Shown here piece by piece: positions 23,650 to 36,900 of a stretch of DNA of 64,000 bases. Numbering within the stretch: position 1 is the stretch's first letter; every line of letters starts with the position of its first letter. Origin of the DNA: Bolinopsis microptera (lineage: Eukaryota; Ctenophora; Tentaculata; Lobata; Bolinopsidae); the NCBI RefSeq assembly GCF_026151205.1, contig NC_087073.1, positions 17,317,837 to 17,381,836 of the forward strand. Reading direction: 5' to 3'. The translations under genes and the position numbers were made by a program. The notes below the pieces were generated by a model. The model ran no database searches, had not been told where the DNA came from, and saw nothing but the letters and a program-made list of their open reading frames with translations.

Positions 23650-24357
23650 CTTTACCCGGCCCTGTATGCTAGTCATCACGATTGATGGAGTCGATAAACT
23701 GTACTATTTCATCATGGCTTGGTATGGATGATCTACTATCATATCTATACTATCCCATTAGGAAAAGAAGATACCATATCATTTGGGCCAATATTCATCA
23801 GACTTCTTTCTGAAAAAATTGTCTTTTCTCAATCATACATAGCATCACAGTATTCCCAGTACCATGACAATCGTCATGGTACCTCGTGCTGTGGGCCGTA
23901 TAAACGGCGCACACCACCGCCCCGCCTTACATTATATTACTTCGTGGTTGCAGGGCGAAGCCTGTGGGCTGTGCAGTTTGTTTCGGCCTCGAGTGGCGTG
24001 TGCTTGCCCATCGAATACACGATTGAAACACTAATTATTTATTGGCATTCTACAGTCTCCAAAACGAAGTACGAAAGTAAATTAACTTTGAGCTTTGTTT
24101 TGGCGACTGCTTCATCGATGGGCGAGTAAGTATTTGTTGTTTAGCGGTGTTGAAGATTAGAGCAATTATATAATGTAAATCTCCATCATAATATAGGCTA
24201 GTGTAAACATATATAATCAATAATACAAACAAATAGTATAAGTAACTTGCTAGATGTGATTTAAACACATGTTTACGTCAATTATTACTAAAATTAATAT
24301 TCTTTTTGCTTTAATACAATTACATGTCGCATAATTGATTAGTTGAATGAAACTTGT
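23650..24357. other. Intergenic; perfect hairpin at 23859-23882
   Basis: It contains a perfect inverted repeat, GTACCATGAC/AATC/GTCATGGTAC. An open frame on the plus strand (23719-24129) ends just before a donor-like GTAAGT following ATGGGCGA (24118-24125), but no partner exon was found. No gene is called here. Confidence 0.4.
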
Positions 24358-24526
24358 CACAGGAGGGGCTAAGTGTACTGCTACTAACTGCTGCTCACTC
24401 CTGCTGTCGCGCGCGCGCCCAAAGCAGCAGTGAGCAGCAGTGAGCAGCAGTTAGTAGCAGTGAGCAGCAGTGAGCAGCAGTGAGCAGCAGTGAGCAGCAG
24501 TTTCTTTGCACTTAGCCCCTCCTGTG
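24358..24526. mobile_element. MITE with perfect 18-bp TIRs and internal decamer array
   Basis: CACAGGAGGGGCTAAGTG is perfectly inverted at the two ends and flanked by TTGT on both sides (24354-24357, 24527-24530), a probable 4-bp target duplication. The interior is an array of about eight copies of the decamer AGCAGCAGTG, next to a GCGCGCGCGC tract. There is no coding capacity. Confidence 0.85.
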
Positions 24527-24601
24527 TTGTGTTACATTAAATGTCTACGCCTGACGCAGAACTGCATACTGCTTAGCACTTCATGCTTGAGCGTTAATGT
24601 T

Positions 24602-25680
24602 GTTCACAGAGGCGCGCGCTCAATCACAAATAATGAGCGGTTTTTGGAACCCCTCCATTATTATATTAATTAGACCGCAGTGCTCACGGCCTGTACTGCA
24701 TACTGCGCGAAGGACAGAAATATCTTTTAAATTATTTTGCTTCTGAAATTTTGGCTCTAGTAATTAAAAAATACGACATGTAATTGTAAAATAACAATTA
24801 AATAAATCCTGTGCGCGGCGCCTATACAGCTGCACCTAAGAATTTCTCAACAATTTTGGCTGTGCGCAGCGTACTGTATATGTGGTTGAAATTAATATTT
24901 AAATTTATTTAGAAATATAATTATATAAATTATAATTAATTGACGATGTCAATTCATGGCAGCTCGGCGCGGCACAGTAGCGCATCTCGCCGATCTAGCC
25001 AGAGAAAAGCCTGATTGAGTGCGCGGCGCGGCACAGTAACGCATCGCGCTACAACCTTTTCGGCTCAGTAGTGAAGTGTGCAATAGGCAACAAAATCGTC
25101 TCAATTTTTAAAACAAATTATGTCCCTTATAAAGCTATTTTAAGAATACTGCTTAACGCAAGCCGCGCGCAACTGCTGTTGTTGTAAAGACCCGTATAGA
25201 GCCACCTCTAAGGGCTTTGAGACAGTTTATTAAATATAATATAATAATCAATAATATCGAAAGTCGTTTCAAAATATTTTCAAACTCAAAGTTGAAATCA
25301 CACTCACACTAAAAAGATCAATTATTTATATTTTGTCAAATAGTAAAAATTTTAAAAAAAAACTCTCGACACATTACAGTACGTAAGCATGATTAGCATC
25401 AGCATGCCTTTCATTTTATTTGTACCACTTAAGTCCCAGAACCTTTTATCTTTTAATTCTGCTCTGCTACAAACTGCTACAAACTGGCACTAACTGCTAC
25501 AAACTTACCTGGGGACCTCAGGCTATTTAATTATGTTTATGAACATAATAGCCTGAGGTCCCCAAGTAACGGTACTGCTGTTCACAGAGGCGCGCGCTCA
25601 ATCACAAATAATTAGCGCGCGGTTTTTGGAAACTCTCCATTATTATATTAATTAGATCGCAGTTGGCAGTGCTCACGGCC
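24602..25680. repeat. Pair of ~90-bp direct repeats about 1 kb apart
   Basis: The segment starting TGTTCACAGAGGCGCGCGCT at 24602-24691 recurs at 25579-25680, including the ATTATTATATTAATTAGA stretch. The second copy ends in an 18-bp perfect inverted repeat, with arms AATTAGATCGCAGTTGGC and its complement (25650-25695). Between the copies lie GCGCGGCACAGTA-type GC-rich repeats at 24966 and 25026. This may be a decayed composite element; its type is unknown. Confidence 0.6.
25505..25570. repeat. Long hairpin-forming inverted repeat
   Basis: Arms of more than 20 bp (GGGGACCTCAGGCTATT against AATAGCCTGAGGTCCCC, then TTATGTT/AACATAA) fold around TATG. It is preceded by repeats of GCTACAAACT. Confidence 0.85.
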
Positions 25681-25840
25681 AACTGCGATCTAATTCGATA
25701 TAAAAATTCGATATAAAAATTCAATAAAAATCTTAGAAAATTTCATAAAAACCCTTTGTGGTAGTAGTAAAAGTAGCCAATTCAATTTGTTGGCTCTAAA
25801 TTAATATCTAAATCTGATATTTTAACTATACTACCACTTT

Positions 25841-26046
25841 TTATTCCTCTTTCTCCTTTAAGAGCAATAATTGTCGTAAGTCAAATCTTATTCTTTTCCT
25901 GATAAAAGTCATCGCTTGTCTGTATCTTTGACCTGATTTTCTAGACATTCTATCAGCTAACTTCTTGAAGAACGTATTTGCTTCTCTTCCCATTCCACCT
26001 GTTGTTGATAGGACTATTGGTGTAAATGTCCATGTTCCATTTGATA
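25841..26046 (-). mobile_element. Retroelement C-terminal fragment
   Basis: An open stretch without a start codon reads FTPIVLSTTGGMGREANTFF, then KKLADRMSRKSG and RIRFDLRQ before a stop at 25841-25843. This GGMG-type tail is familiar from C-termini of retroelement-like proteins in invertebrate genomes; the exact clade is not recognised. An AAGT microsatellite follows near 26065-26090. Confidence 0.5.
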
Positions 26047-26227
26047 TAAAATAATTTATGTTGCTAAGTAAAGTAAGTAAGTAAGTAAAGATTATGACAT
26101 AACATCATCACAAGTGTCTACAAAATATCATTGCACTAAATAAAGAAATAATTTAAATAAATATATTTTTCCATCAACATTAATAATTTATCAAATTCAA
26201 TTTTATTAATTAATAAAATCTAATACA

Positions 26228-27242
26228 TTATCTATAAATAATAATTAATACTTCCCAGTGGAATAAAGATTTATAAAACTTTGCCACAAAAGGACGAAAC
26301 CAAAGATATTCATTATGTGTCTCCTTATTGCTTAAATAACTGGGTCCTTCAATTTTCCCCAAAACTTCATTCGAAACATTCCAAAAATAAAAATCATTTA
26401 CAATGTTTTTTGAAATCATTTCTTTCTTAAATCCTTCCAATCTAACTTTAAAGCTTAAAACTGTTGAGCAGTTCTTGACATCTGAAGGGAGTTTGTTCCA
26501 GTAAGGAATGACTCGCTCCGGAAGAAAAGAAGACTGGAGATTCTTAACTTAAGTTACACTCTTATTACACCTATTGGTTGAAACTAGATTAAGACCAGAT
26601 CTGCTCATTCTGAACAAACCCGATCCATATTCGGTCAAACCACTAGTTACTTTAAAAGCTTCGATAAGGTCCCCACGTATTCGCCGCTCTGCCAGCGTTG
26701 TCAAATTGAGGATATTCAGTCTACGGCTGTATGGAAGAGTACCCACCTCATCTAATCAATAAGACGGGTAGACCGCCTCTGGACGCTCTCCAGCTCCAAA
26801 ACAGTCCCCAACTTCCATGAGCCGCAACTGGATTCCACAATTGGACACAATACTCAAGATGAGGTCTTATCAAAGCTTTATAAATAGCTATCATTACAAC
26901 CTTTTCTCTAATAACTAAGTTCCTTACAATCCAGCAGATCATACGATTTGCTTTAGAAATACATGCTTTTATCTGTTCATTCCAAAGCAAGGAGCTATGG
27001 GTAATAACCCCCAAATCTTTTTCCTGTGCAGTTACTTCTAGTTCTACTCCATTTACAATATAATTCGAGTTAGGATTATTGTTCAGATTAATATGGACTA
27101 CTTTACACTTGGCAGGATTGAAGTTTAAGTGCCAAATACTCTCCCAAATTTCGAGTTTTAAAATATCATCAGATACACTTCTATGGTTAGCGGCATTACA
27201 AACTAACTTGAGATCATCTGCAAATAATTTAATCTTATTTTG
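26228..27242 (-). mobile_element. CR1/jockey-like LINE 3' fragment
   Basis: Reverse-transcriptase C-terminal half. It reads KLFADDLKLV (catalytic FADD) near 27230, DLGVITHSSLLWNEQI near 27000, YKALIRPHLEYCVQLWNP near 26850, then RRLNILNLTTLAERRIRGDL (26740-26680) and PERVIPYWNKLP (26520), with a stop at 26228. Frame changes occur near 26750 and 26545, so it is dead. It is 5'-truncated just upstream of the FADD motif. Confidence 0.88.
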
Positions 27243-29100
27243 CTGGGAAAATATTAATTATATATTTTTCACATAGTGTGTTGGTATTGTGATGTCGTAC
27301 ATTTAAGTTTACTTTACTTTACATAACAGCTTTATGTAACAGAATGCTGTGATTTGCTTTCCATACCATATGTTTCTATTTTATGGTTGGGTAGTTCTTA
27401 AGGGGGCCGGGGGTCTTCATCAAAATTCTCTCAAAATCGACTTTATAGTTGTTTCTGATAGAGGGGAGTGATGTCTATCAGCTGCTTTTGGTCGCATGGA
27501 AAAATATTGTTCCTAGCCGAAATTATCGCCGGTCAAAGGTCAGCGCTTCTGTGTAATTGTATTGCGCGACCTTAAAAAGATTTATATGTGGAAGTAGTGA
27601 AACTAGCGGCTGCTATGAATGGGAACTTGCAACCCATGGCAACATTGAATATATTAACTTTATTACATCGCTTCCACACTAATTTTAATTAGTTTGCAGC
27701 GTTGAAATCAGTTTAAAAGCCTATCTTATTTATAAATCAATCACGGTTTTCCTAAATTAAACGGTGATGAATTGGTGGTGAGATGTCTTTTCTCATTGAT
27801 TAATGGATGGAAAGCATTGTGTGTTAATGGTAAGTTCACAGTACACTCACTGTACAGTGTACAGTACTTCACATTTCACAACGATAATCCACATTCCATG
27901 AGACATAAAACATTTACACACAACATGCACATACTTCACTCTTGGCAGTGAGGTATCCCAGCTGCATATAATGCAGTGTACTAATAGCAGGAGATAACGG
28001 ATAACAAAACGATTGCTCAGAATGTAACTCTGCCGGCCCATGATTTTCTGAATTGTTTATCAGTTAAAATCGAGTTCATCCAAATATCTACTTTTACAAG
28101 GAATACAAATTTTTAAGGAATACAAATTTGAATTTTGATCCTTATCACAGATTATACATATCATAGATAACCATAAATGCTGCGCGTTGGCTGATTGCCT
28201 CAATATGGTCGATACATGACAATCAGAGCCCTACCCACAACTAATTGGACCAATTTTGGAATTTTTCAAAAGACTCACCCACCCCCTTCGCAGTACTAAC
28301 TGTTTTTTCGGATAATAATTAAGACACCCACCCCTTTTGCCGGCTTTTGCGGTACTAACTGTTGAGAAATCACGGTACTAACTGTGTCTTGGTATATAAA
28401 ATAAGATACCCACCCATAAATTGCTTTAAACAGCTAATTAAACATTGGGAAATGGGCAAATTATACCCACTAATATTTAGTAGGGGTTTTGTTTCCAATG
28501 TAGTCGAATTAGATAAAAAGTTACAAAAATTTTACTGTTTATCTGGGAAATGAGCAGCAGACCCACCACTTAGTACAAAAGTACTAACTGCGTTTTGGAA
28601 GAAAATATGACCCAGCCCCCCAACGTTACGTACAATTCTGACCTTATGATCCCCCCGAATCCCGATGAGTTCAGTTTCATCTACAAAAGGTAATTCTCGA
28701 ACAGCTATAGAAAACTGACTAAATTTCAGTATTTTGGTTCAATTATTTCATGAAAATGGCGAAGAGCTAAAGCTCACGAAGGTTTTTATCAGTTTTAAAA
28801 AGACTGATCTTAGATTTGACTTGTTTAGTGCCCCGGTCAGTAATAAGAAGAAGCTAATCATTTTTATCAAATTTGGTAATGTTAATGTGGCTTTTGATAT
28901 GTGTTGGTTCAGCCGAATTAATTATTATATAATCAAGTTTATCTTTCTAGTTAAGTTAGTTGTCATCCGGCCACACATTATGCAACTTAAATTCCAGTAC
29001 CATTTTCAATTAGTTGTTAGTCAAAATAATGTTATTGTAATTATGAATGACTGAAATGTACCCCTTGATTTATATATATAATAATTAATTAAATTTTTAA
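27243..29100. other. Intergenic with dispersed GTACTAACTG motif
   Basis: No gene is recognised. RGTACTAACTG occurs four times, at about 28292, 28351, 28374 and 28578, three of them close to ACCCACCC. Long AT-rich open frames here (for example 28734-29054) look like chance. Confidence 0.5.
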
Positions 29101-29449
29101 CGGCCAGGTAGCGCAGTTGGTTAGAACGCCTGTCTTACAATCGTTAGGTTGCGAGTTCGAAACCCACTGACTGCCTGGTCGTGGGGTGAGCGTCGTCGAC
29201 GTTCAGCTAAGGATCATGAGTGGTCTATGCAGCCCCCCGGTCTACTCGAGAAATCGGGGTGTGAGGGTTAAATGAGGAGCTGCACATTGCAGCAAAGTCT
29301 CGGACGAAGAAAGTATGGTACACAATACCTTAACCGTCACTGGCCAAAAAAAGATCCTTCGGCTTCCTGTAATTGGCTGGTTGCACTTGTGTAACATTGT
29401 GGCTGTTGGAATACACCGAAGTAAAATAAGTGTCTAGATAAAAAAAAAA
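29101..29449 (+). mobile_element. tRNA-derived SINE
   Basis: The head carries RNA polymerase III promoter boxes: an A box TAGCGCAGTTGG (29109-29120) and a B box GTTCGAAAC (29155-29163), in a tRNA-like context with a loop reading CTTACAA, hence a Val(TAC)-like anticodon. A tRNA-unrelated body of about 270 bp follows, ending in a nine-A tail. The acceptor and anticodon stems are imperfect, so this is a SINE and not a working tRNA gene. No clear target duplication was found. Confidence 0.85.
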
Positions 29450-30901
29450 TAGAAATACAAATTAGGAAAGCAGACCTAAGGAACTTAAAGCAGAAGGCCT
29501 ATGAAAGTTACACTGTTGTTCAGCAGGTTTTTACATAGGCCAAAAAGCTTGTAACTGTTAGAGAAACAGAAGCCCGTCCTGCAGAAGGAGCTCCATTGCA
29601 TTGGTGAGCCTGAAATAGATGTTTTGACAACGGAAAATTTGGCACGTTTGGCATATGTTGCATCATAAGTTGTGGTTAAATGAGACCATTGTGGTTAATT
29701 TGAGCCTATCCAAAAGTCTCTATGATACACAAAAGCTGAGATAACTATATGAATAGAACTGAAATGGCCTTGACCAAAAGGGTGACTTTCCCAGTCTGAA
29801 GTTTTGGCCTCAATTTGTTTTTGGTTCTTAAGGCCTTGGAGAGGCCCCAAAAAATGTTCAGCCCTCTACTATGAAATGCAGGTAAACATCTCATTTCGTT
29901 CATACCTACTGACTAGACCATTACTGTTATCTGTGAGATATCAATATTCAATAGAAATAATGAACTTAACTTGTTAGATACTAGTTGATCTAATGTTTCC
30001 TCAATAGACTCTTGTTCAAATAAAATCCAACTTACTGTTCACTGAACAGTATTTCTTTAAATTTCTTTAAATTCATAACCATTGGAAACTTATTGTTTTA
30101 TTGAACCTTTATTGATTATATTAGGCTGTGCGCCATCGACCGTAATATGTGCTGACCATTGAATGGTTTTTTAGTTCGTATTTCGGTCAGCACATTATTT
30201 CGGAAACAATCAAAAAGTTATAATACTTCCCATATAATAACAAAATAACAATTTTGTTGAAATTTGGTCAGCTTACGTAAACACTTATGTTCTACTGAAC
30301 CTAAATTAGTTTGAGCAATTTCGATGGTAAGAATTTGACTTATCAACGAAATTTTATCTATTTTGTCATTTTTAGACCTCTTAATCAAGGCCAATCTCTC
30401 CCAACTAATTTAGGTTCGGTAGTTAAGTATGATTGGAAGGTTCTGACAAATTTTCAGCATGATTCATGTTCAGAAACCGAAGATATGACAAAATAATACG
30501 ACAAAAATCAACGAATTTCGTCAAATTACGCAACTTTTAACCCTAATTTTGCTCCAAAAGCCGCGCACCATCAAATATGGCACCTAGGCGAAACTCACTG
30601 ATCATTCCAAAAAGGTATGACAAATTTGGTACTGTAAAAATTCTCACAGTCTCTAGAAAACAATGGTACAAAAATTGTGAAAATCCGAGCAAGTTTATTT
30701 TTATTGTGCACCTCCTAATTATATCTTATTGATTATCTGTTTAGATGTTATCAGCTGTTCATGATGCAGGATTATAGAATCAGAGTGCTCTACCATCATA
30801 TAATTGGAGTAGGGAGCTGATACAAACTTCAAGACAAGCTGGCGCCCAACTACGAGTTACAATCGGACCCCAACTTCCAGGGTTGTTCAGCAGACGGTGG
30901 C
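29450..30901. other. Intergenic / 5' flank of the ZDHHC gene
   Basis: It contains an inverted repeat, AATATGTGCTGACC (30144-30157) against GGTCAGCACATTATT (30185-30199). No other feature was recognised; the ZDHHC promoter should lie here. Confidence 0.45.
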
Positions 30902-33900
30902 ATGTGCAAAGCATTTCCTTTCATCGCTGCAATGGTCATACTTATTGTCACCACTGGAACATTTAATGCATTCACGTAAGTTTTAAGTTGCGGTAGTTAT
31001 ATTATTTCTATTCAATTCTTTAGGTTTTTATCAAATGAATGTATTGAGTCAATACAAGTCTTAAAACTCATTATATTATATCTAAATTAAGTATCTGATC
31101 ATTTGATGAAATTTAAATTATTATGTTTCAGGATACGGTGGTTGCTTGAAGATACATCATTCAATTTTATCCCTATCGTAGTTATATCAGAGATCATATT
31201 TCTATTCACTTTGCTCAATTTCCTGCAAACAGCATTCACTGACCCTGGAATCTTACAGAAAGGTAAGATCGATTATCTAGCTATTATTTAAATTATAAAC
31301 TTACTGCTAAAAATAGCTGAGCCTGTCTACATTATATTATATATAATAAAGATTACAAGACAATGTAGGGTGGACTAAGTACTACGTTCTAATATTTTAA
31401 ATGTGTTGTTGAAATAATATTTAAGTAGTAATATTTCTAAGCATTGGTTTGATGTTTTATATCAAATGATACATTATGCATTATATATTTAAAAACACAT
31501 TTATAACATGCTATGTAACAGCATATTTATACTCTCATGCGTGCAGTCAACTTATCACTTCATATTAAACAGATATAGATATAATCTATAACTAAACGTC
31601 ACATCAAAACGACACTAACTTATGGGTTTCAGAGAACGAGGAAGAGAGTGATAACGATTTCCACACCCCTCTCTTCAAGAATGTAATAATAAATAACACG
31701 ACAGTGAGGTTAAAGTACTGTGACACCTGTCAGTTCTACAGACCTCCCCGCACTTCTCACTGTAGCATGTGTAACCGGTGTATCGAGGTAAATAATTCCT
31801 TATCTTTTTAGTATCACCTTATATTTATCTTACTGTCCTCATAACTTGTGGCATAAAAATGTGGGGAATGTCTCCTCAAAAACTGATTGATTGTCGTGGT
31901 TTCGTAGTTATCTGACAAAAATTATGATACCTATCATTATCATTGATTAGAACACAACAGAGATTGATTACTGATTGTATAAAGATACCCAAAAAAGGAA
32001 AATTTCAATGACCGGACATTTTAACGCCCATCAGAATCATCGTGCACTTTTATTTGACTTTATTGCAATTTTTACAAGCCCTGAACAGTGAAAAGGAGGC
32101 CCGTGGTTCAAGTTGATAACATCACACTGTAACTCTATCCCTGTATTTAACCATGATACCCCCCAGTGTTTCACACTATTTCATTTAAAAGGTTCTGTAA
32201 TCAATTCTACTCATACCGTAAATTCCATAACTGCTACTTCATGTTTTCTGGTATATTGCATTACAGCACACAGATTGTATTAGTCCCTCGCCAAATCTCA
32301 ACCACTCCAACCTTGCCTCAGTGTCTACCGTGGTTCAGGGTCAAATATCAATAGTTCAATTCGTAAATTTTAAGTTTAATATACTTAAATCAAATAGACT
32401 TTAAACATAGACGTCTTACAAGATAAACCTTTAAGATAGACATTTAAGATAGACTTTTAACATGTAATTTAATGCTGAACTTCTAAGATATGTGTACTGC
32501 TCAATGTGCTAGGTCTGTTAAAACTAATTAAGACCCCCACTAACCTCCTCCCTTCCTCCGCAGAACTTCGACCACCACTGTCCCTGGGTAAACAACTGTG
32601 TGGGGAGGAGGAACTACCGGTTCTTCTTCTGCTTCCTAATGTGGCTATCTCTCCACATACTCCTCACTCTCTCACTATGTATATACCGGTGTGCCAGTGT
32701 CAGGCCGTTATGGTCCGACATTCCGAGGTAACAATTTTAGAAACTTCTCTCATTTTGTGTCACATTCCTTTTAAGTTCTAAGGTATTTTGTTAACTAAAC
32801 GGCTGAAGATGGTAAATTTTGCAATGTTTTCTCATCAAATTTCATGGAATTTTTTGCCGCGCTTTAATAATGACCCGTCAATTTCACGAACTGCTTTACA
32901 TGGCATGGCCTGGTATCGAAAGAAACATGCGCTGTTATGAATTTCAGGGTACTCAAACCAATACGTCGCTACTTGAAATATTTGTTAAATGAATTGTTCG
33001 ACTCTTAGATGCCTACCGGAATGAAATGACAAGCTAATCGAACCAATATGTTATATTTCCAGATAGCTCTTCACATGGTACTCCTAATTAGTAATTATCC
33101 ATTGCCAATTAACATTAAGGAAGTTGCGATGTATTGCATATTTCTACCTAGATAGATCATTATTGCTATTTTTGATAAAACTCACGTAATAATGGAGGAG
33201 ATATATTTGTCCGAGCTTGTGTGACGCATTACAAAATGAGCTGTCATTCATAAAGTATGAGATACAGGTATTATGCGAGTCTTGATTGCCGAGAATATCG
33301 ATCAGCCCCCTGGCTTTCAGCACACGTACAATACATGTACATGAATTATCCAAGCTATCACGTACGTCATACACGTACTGTTTGCTAAGGAACAATTTTA
33401 AAGGTTTAAAAATTGCTCGCTTCACTACGCATGTTGTGTTTTCTTAGCACAAGGAAGGTTCAGAGTGTTTACACACAATATAATATACCGGCGACAGTTC
33501 CGGCTAATTTCCACCTACTCATCATGCTGTACGAGGTATTTTGGACAACATGGAATGTTTTAAAACTTTAAAAAGTTAAAATATATTGTGATCCCATTTA
33601 ATGAACTGTCAGGTAGAAATTGGCCGAACAATTAATGGAATTTAAATCTGTAATACGTAGTAATATGATAAACCCTGTCACGGATCGACTATAGCTAATA
33701 AATCAGAATATATGTGAATAATAAATAATGTAATAAATTAACTGTATGAGGCTGTAATATATAATGTTACAGTCTAATCTCCTACGTTGATAGCTTCACA
33801 TTATTATATTGATAGCTTCACATTATTATATTGACAACTTAACATTATTAAGCATCACAAACTAATAAAGTTAAAGTTATAACTCCTCTAAAACCCTTTA

Positions 33901-36900
33901 CAGCTTCATAATAACTGCACATGATGATATTGTGTTATAAATAGTCACAAATTAACAATTATCTACAAAATAAAACTGATTAAAAATATGACTTGTTGAA
34001 CCTTTTTTAGATGTAACCATCAATTTTACGCAATGTGCACGATTAGTTTGATCGGCCTGGCACATATTGCAGCGAACTATTAACTGTTCAAGATCGAGAA
34101 TTGGGATATATATCAAGACTCATATATTATTCAATTTCTTAACAGATATTTCATATAATATTTAATATAAGCATGATTTTAACTTTGACCTGACATTGTT
34201 ATATTTCAGTTTAGTGGTGGCTATAATATGTTTTCTAACGGTGTTCCCTATAATCGGTCTACTCAGTTTCCACATAGCTCTTATAAAAATGGGGCTCACT
34301 ACAAATGAACAGGTTTGAAACATGATTGTTTACATATCATATAATATACTGTTATATTATATTATTATTATATTACATAACTGAACCCCGCCAGATGTTT
34401 AGTTTCTGAGTTTCTGGTTTCTTAATGTTTACAAATAGTTTAGTGCATAACAATACTACACACTTACCGTGTGGTTGACGGCTGTATTTATTTGATTTAA
34501 TGTAAAATAAGTCGTCCCCCTCCCGATCATAATGTGCTTTGAAGAAACTGATGCATGTGAAGTGTCTGAGCGAGTTGTAACGGTCCTGCTGATCTTTTCG
34601 TGACGTCACAGAAATATCGAGAAAAAGAATGTAGCGGTGCGGTTATCACATGAGTTAAATAGTGTATTCTAGTGTTGCTAACTATGTGATTTGTGAATAG
34701 TATCATTACACACATGATAGAGTCGGAGCTGCATTTCATTTGCCTGACTAAGTGTCACGTTACAATAGTCGAGCAGTGTCCGACAGCTTTCTCCTCACAG
34801 AGTCTGAGGGGATTGTGGTTTTGGGTACAGTTAGAGTAATTATAGGATAAGGAGACAGGTAGAGGGCAGTGAATTAATCTAGTAATTTGAAGGCTGTTTT
34901 TGTTGATATTTAGCTCAGATAAATGCTTTATACGTAGGGGTAATGTGCCCCTGTTTTAATACTTTCAACACTATTATATAACAAATAATTTGAGCCTGAA
35001 GAATGAAGATGGCGTTGACGCCGAAAATTTGCCTACATTCCTAACTTCCTGTTTTATTTGTCCTAGTGTCTCTTCCAACCGGATATTTTCCAACTATCTG
35101 TAATGTGCCCCTGTTATACTGGTTTGACAGTATATGAAAATATAAGTCACAGAAAGACATTTGACTGATAGATATTGCTGATAATTTGACTGTGTCTAAG
35201 CTGAGGAACTGTTGAGGGGTGGTAGTGATGGTACCACCCCACAATAGTTATTGTCTCTGTAACAGACAACCATGGGCCGCGATGATATATCTAGAAAACT
35301 CTAGAAAATCCATTTATTTCTTTTGTACAACTACAAAGACCAATGATACAGTTGCACATCAAGCTAGGCTAGCATGTCTACGATATTATGCTTCTTTATT
35401 TGATGAGCCATTGTGAACATTGTGTCTATACGACATACGTCTATACATTTTTTAATGTACACATTCGAAGAACAATATTTTTCAATCGGCAAAACATTAT
35501 TGTCACGAAAACTTTCAATCCAGATGCAATTTGCATGACTTGAGTATCACTTAAGTTAGTTTACGGAGGGAAAGGTTTTATATCATGGGACCAAAAGTAT
35601 TAAAGTAAATCTTCTTAAGTTACACATGTGTAATTACACTGTTCTTATGTGAATGTTATGTTTAAACAATAAACATGTTATTTAAATATAACATCATTCC
35701 ATGACAACAACAAAGGGAATGTTATTCGCATAATATTTTATACATGTTATTCACATAATATTTTATACATCTTATTCACATAATATTTTGTACATGTTAT
35801 TTACATAATATTTTATACATGTTATTTACATAATATTAAATCATGTTATTTACATAATATTAAATACATGTTATTTGCATAATATTAAATACATGTTATT
35901 TCAGGTGACACATAAGTTTAGTGGTAGTGATAACCCCTACTCACACGGCTGCGCCAAAAACTTTATCAACCTCTTCTGTAAAGCCAAACCTCTCAGGTAA
36001 AAAATTTATTTTTAAAAAACCTCTCAGGTAACATTCTTATCAGTCAATTTACTTTTAGTTTTTTATAAGGTTTTTTTAGGTTTTTTTATAAACTTCTGCA
36101 AACTTTAAAATTGAGTGCGAGTGTTTTTCTGTGTGTGTTTGCCATGATATTTATTTAAAGGCCAGCTCTCTTATATTACAGTATCTGACGTGTCACTCTT
36201 GAGAAACTATTAAATGGTGCTGTCAAACCACGAATATCAATTTTAACCTCTCATACGACCTCTTATATTTCACCATTTCACCTTGAATGATATTATAGCA
36301 TGGCACGTTAAATGCCTTTAATATATTACATAATCCGAGTAACCACACGATCCCTGAAATTAAAATACTAGTAATATGTTTAGTGAGCCGGCGCTTAATT
36401 TGTTCAAATCATCTTGTCACGTTTTTAGGGCTTCTCCGCTTGCCTGGCTTGATACTTGGGGAAGATTAAATATATCCCGTATTATATTATAATGTATAAG
36501 AGAGAGAAATATAGAGAGAGTGAGGCAGACTACATGTATTGGTAGTTTGGTGCACGTGGGGTGGACACGTGGTCTGTGCAGACAATATCGTACACAAATT
36601 GTGCACGTAGATTGTGTGTTATAATGTATTTCACACACTATAATTTCCTGGCGGCTGGGCGTGGTTCACCTGGTGTCAAGTACTATCTGGTGGACACCTC
36701 TAAATTAGAGGCTTCACTCTCCAGTTTAACACGCTGTATACTACTAGATTCTAGAGAGAGAGTCTAAAACTATAGTGAGAGAGTCTAAAACTGTGTAACA
36801 CCGTTTAGTACCACCCTTATTCTGGAACACTGAGTTCGGTAATTATTCTACATTTGAGTACATATTATTATATAATAGTAGTTGAGTCACGTGTACACGG

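Noticed and set aside
23719..24129. 136-codon plus-strand open frame
   Set aside because: No recognisable domain, contains a perfect palindrome, and no partner exon for the donor-like end.
28734..29054. 106-codon plus-strand open frame
   Set aside because: AT-driven composition (many F, I, K, N, V), no family resemblance, no splice or gene context.
29101..29175. tRNA-Val gene
   Set aside because: A and B boxes are present, but stems are imperfect and the sequence continues into a SINE body with an A-tail.
33144..33425. 93-codon minus-strand frame in a ZDHHC intron
   Set aside because: No domain and no supporting context; treated as intronic chance frame.
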